From NCBI GenBank assembly GCA_965204545.1, contig CBDBFA010000001.1, positions 186,001-250,000 of the forward strand: a stretch of DNA of 64,000 nt. Reading direction: 5' to 3'. The notes beneath the pieces were generated by a model. It was not told the DNA's origin. It searched no databases and was given only the letters and a program-made list of their open reading frames with translations. Below, one piece after another: positions 62,419 through 64,000 of the stretch; positions within the stretch are counted from its first letter, which is position 1; each line of letters begins with the position of its first letter. Position numbers and translations under genes: made by a program. The DNA is from JAABVD01 sp965204545 (GTDB taxonomy: Bacteria > Verrucomicrobiota > Verrucomicrobiia > Opitutales > UBA2995).

Positions 62419-64000
62419 CGTTGAAAAATACTTTCGTTAAAATTCATCAAGGTATTGATAACCACCGTCTTGGCGGCGAGATCGATTGGATCGACCTCCC
62501 CTGAAAACCGCGTGTGGCCAACCTCCAGCAATTGTTCTGCCCCGGCCGGATCGGATCGGAATACACTTAACTGTCCGTCCAGGAAATTTCCCAATAGAGA
62601 GACTTCCTCTTTCTCTGGACGACGACTGGTGAGGAGACGGAAGGCCTTTTCGATTTGCGCTTCCTCGTCCCCGGGATGCTCTCTCATGAGTTTTTCAGCC
62701 AGCACACGGGAGGCTTCGATAAACTGGGGACCATTTAAAATAATGAGTGGTTGAAGGGGAGAGGCGGTGGGTTCCCGCTTTACCGTGCATACATCCCGCT
62801 TGGGCGCATCGAATGTCACCATGGTGGGGGCCGGCGAATTCCGCTTCCACAAAGTGTACAAACTCCGGCGGTATAAACCCTCCCCTTCATCGGGTTCAAC
62901 CGGCTTGAAGCCCACCGCCAATTCGTAGGGCTTAACGGGAGGACCGCCCAATTTGTCCACCAGTAGGCCGCTTACGGCAAGCGCATTGTCCCGAATCATT
63001 TCTCCACTCAGCCTGTCGGGATTGCTCCGGGAATAGGTCTCGTTTTTGGGATCCATCCTCCGGGTCCTTTCGTCCGCCTGGGCGCTCTGCCGATAGGTTG
63101 CGGAACACACCATCTGTTTAAATAAGCGGTGTAGGTTCCAGCCATTATCGACAAAGTCCCGGGCCAGCCAATCCAGGAGTTCGGGGTGAGTCGGAGGATC
63201 TCCTTGAAAACCGTAATCCTCCGGGGTTCGAACCAACCCCTGGCTAAAAATCATCTGCCAATACCGATTGACCGCGACACGGGCGGTCAGTGGATGATCG
63301 GGAGAAGTCAGCCACTGGGCCAAGCCGAGGCGGTTGCGCGGCTTATCCTGGGGATAGGAAGGAAGAACTTTAGGAGTGTCAGCCGCTATTTGTTCGCCGC
63401 GCGCGTTGTAGGCGCCTCGTTCCAGAACATAGGCAGGCCTGGATTCAGGGAGTTCTCGCATGATGGTCAAATCGGGCAATTCGTCCATTTGCCGGTTCCA
63501 TTTTGCGCGAGCCGTTTGCAGTTCCCGACGAAGCTCCGCCACCGATTCATGGCCGGTAGCGACAAAATATTCCAGCAGTTCGGTCCGTTCCCGCTCCTCC
63601 AGTAAATCGACCTCCTTTTGCAAAAGCCCTTGCAAATGCGATCCATCGTAGAGTTCTTTCACTTCTGCTGCCGCAAGTTCCCGGTCGAACATGCGAAATT
63701 CATCCATCTGCCCCCCGACAAATCCACGGTCGCGATAGCGTTGACCGAGAACCAGATTCTGCCGGTCCCCGGACCACTCCGTAATCTGCCGGGTCAAATT
63801 ATCTCGAACAATAGTCGTCTCAACCGACCGGCCATCGACGAAAATGCGAAATCCATCCGCCCGGCTGGAACCATCGTAAGTGACGGCAAGGTGATACCAT
63901 CGACCGGGCTCGATTGGCTCATTGGCTTGCGCCCGAATTGCATTCCCCGGCCAATAGTGAATGACGGATGCAGTCGGTTTTCCATCCATCAACAGGAACT
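62415..64000 (-). CDS. LamG-containing DUF1549/DUF1553 protein (5' part outside window)
   Basis: The frame stays open to the window edge, so only the last 528 or so residues are present. The visible N-terminal part is a concanavalin/LamG-like domain (EPGRWYHLAVTYDGSSRADGFRIFVDGRSVE, LGQRYRDRGFVGGQMDEFRMFDREL). It sits where these proteins have an inserted carbohydrate-binding region. DUF1553 follows (RVAVNRYWQMIFSQGLVRTPEDYGFQGDPPTHPELLDWLARDFVDNGW, FKQMVCSATYRQSAQ, DAPKRDVCTVKREPTASPLQPLIILNGPQF). The cytochrome and DUF1549 parts should lie beyond base 64000. It is a partner of the DUF1501 gene. Confidence 0.9.
   Translation of the reverse strand, partial: FLLMDGKPTASVIHYWPGNAIRAQANEPIEPGRWYHLAVTYDGSSRADGFRIFVDGRSVETTIVRDNLTRQITEWSGDRQNLVLGQRYRDRGFVGGQMDEFRMFDRELAAAEVKELYDGSHLQGLLQKEVDLLEERERTELLEYFVATGHESVAELRRELQTARAKWNRQMDELPDLTIMRELPESRPAYVLERGAYNARGEQIAADTPKVLPSYPQDKPRNRLGLAQWLTSPDHPLTARVAVNRYWQMIFSQGLVRTPEDYGFQGDPPTHPELLDWLARDFVDNGWNLHRLFKQMVCSATYRQSAQADERTRRMDPKNETYSRSNPDRLSGEMIRDNALAVSGLLVDKLGGPPVKPYELAVGFKPVEPDEGEGLYRRSLYTLWKRNSPAPTMVTFDAPKRDVCTVKREPTASPLQPLIILNGPQFIEASRVLAEKLMREHPGDEEAQIEKAFRLLTSRRPEKEEVSLLGNFLDGQLSVFRSDPAGAEQLLEVGHTRFSGEVDPIDLAAKTVVINTLMNFNESIFQR

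Noticed and set aside
1..64000. rRNA or tRNA genes
   Set aside because: No tRNA cloverleaf with a GGTTCGAATCC-type arm or rRNA conserved stretch was noticed in the gaps. A covariance-model scan would be decisive.

Overview
The window looks like a chromosomal segment of a Verrucomicrobiota bacterium, probably Opitutae-like and possibly a marine or metagenome-derived genome. The evidence is indirect. There are three modules that pair a cytochrome-c/DUF1549/DUF1553 protein with a Tat-exported DUF1501 protein, which is a hallmark of the Planctomycetes-Verrucomicrobia group. There is also a large TonB-dependent receptor with an Opitutae-style plug, Tat-exported Gfo/Idh/MocA oxidoreductases, a sulfatase, and dense intergenic repeat families. 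No rRNA, tRNA or CRISPR array is visible.

Layout. 0-9 kb: a truncated isoquinoline-oxidoreductase-type molybdenum hydroxylase, an SDR, a secreted Gfo/Idh protein and a small ABM-like protein, then a leftward ALDH-DUF3016-NhaC group. 9-17 kb: two unknown proteins, then two nearly identical secreted PQQ-like beta-propellers flanking an AT-rich DUF4143 ATPase and an orphan periplasmic binding protein. 17-21.7 kb: a damage-inducible-looking dinB plus DnaE2-type polymerase cassette, each preceded by a LexA-like palindrome; the polymerase gene carries a frameshift at a run of seven G. 21.8-28.6 kb: a DUF1501 gene and a very large cytochrome/WD40/DUF1549/DUF1553 fusion. 28.8-39.3 kb: a rightward catabolic locus with a TonB receptor, an uncharacterised secreted protein, a BNR propeller, a TctC-TctB fusion, TctA and an L-fuconate-dehydratase-like enzyme. 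This is best read as uptake and dehydration of a sugar acid. 39.4-45.1 kb: a second Gfo/Idh protein and the second DUF1553/DUF1501 pair. 45.6-54.2 kb: a second TonB receptor and housekeeping-type genes (HAD phosphatase, small membrane protein, TatC, pyruvate phosphate dikinase, HflX). 54.4-64 kb: a sulfatase, a feoA-feoB-Cys-rich iron uptake operon behind a Fur-like box, a purine permease, and the third DUF1501/DUF1553 pair, with the latter cut by the window edge.

The most unusual layer is the repeats. At least five families fill the gaps: (i) TA-flanked elements with termini GTGTGGCGTCYC; (ii) a second TA-flanked element with 18-bp termini; (iii) hairpins bounded by GGGGTCA/TGACCCC; (iv) AATTCCTAATTGGCGCC blocks; and (v) a REP palindrome next to a RAYT transposase remnant. 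Several of them supply the stop codon, or even the last codons, of neighbouring genes. One GGGGTCA repeat is split by a 315-bp miniature element with 12-bp inverted ends and an exact 8-bp target duplication.

Functional links: TatC in the window would serve the several twin-arginine proteins seen here. TonB receptors, the sulfatase, secreted propellers and DUF1501/1553 proteins suggest a polysaccharide or complex-substrate scavenger. All functional names come from motif and architecture recognition by eye; no database search was run.
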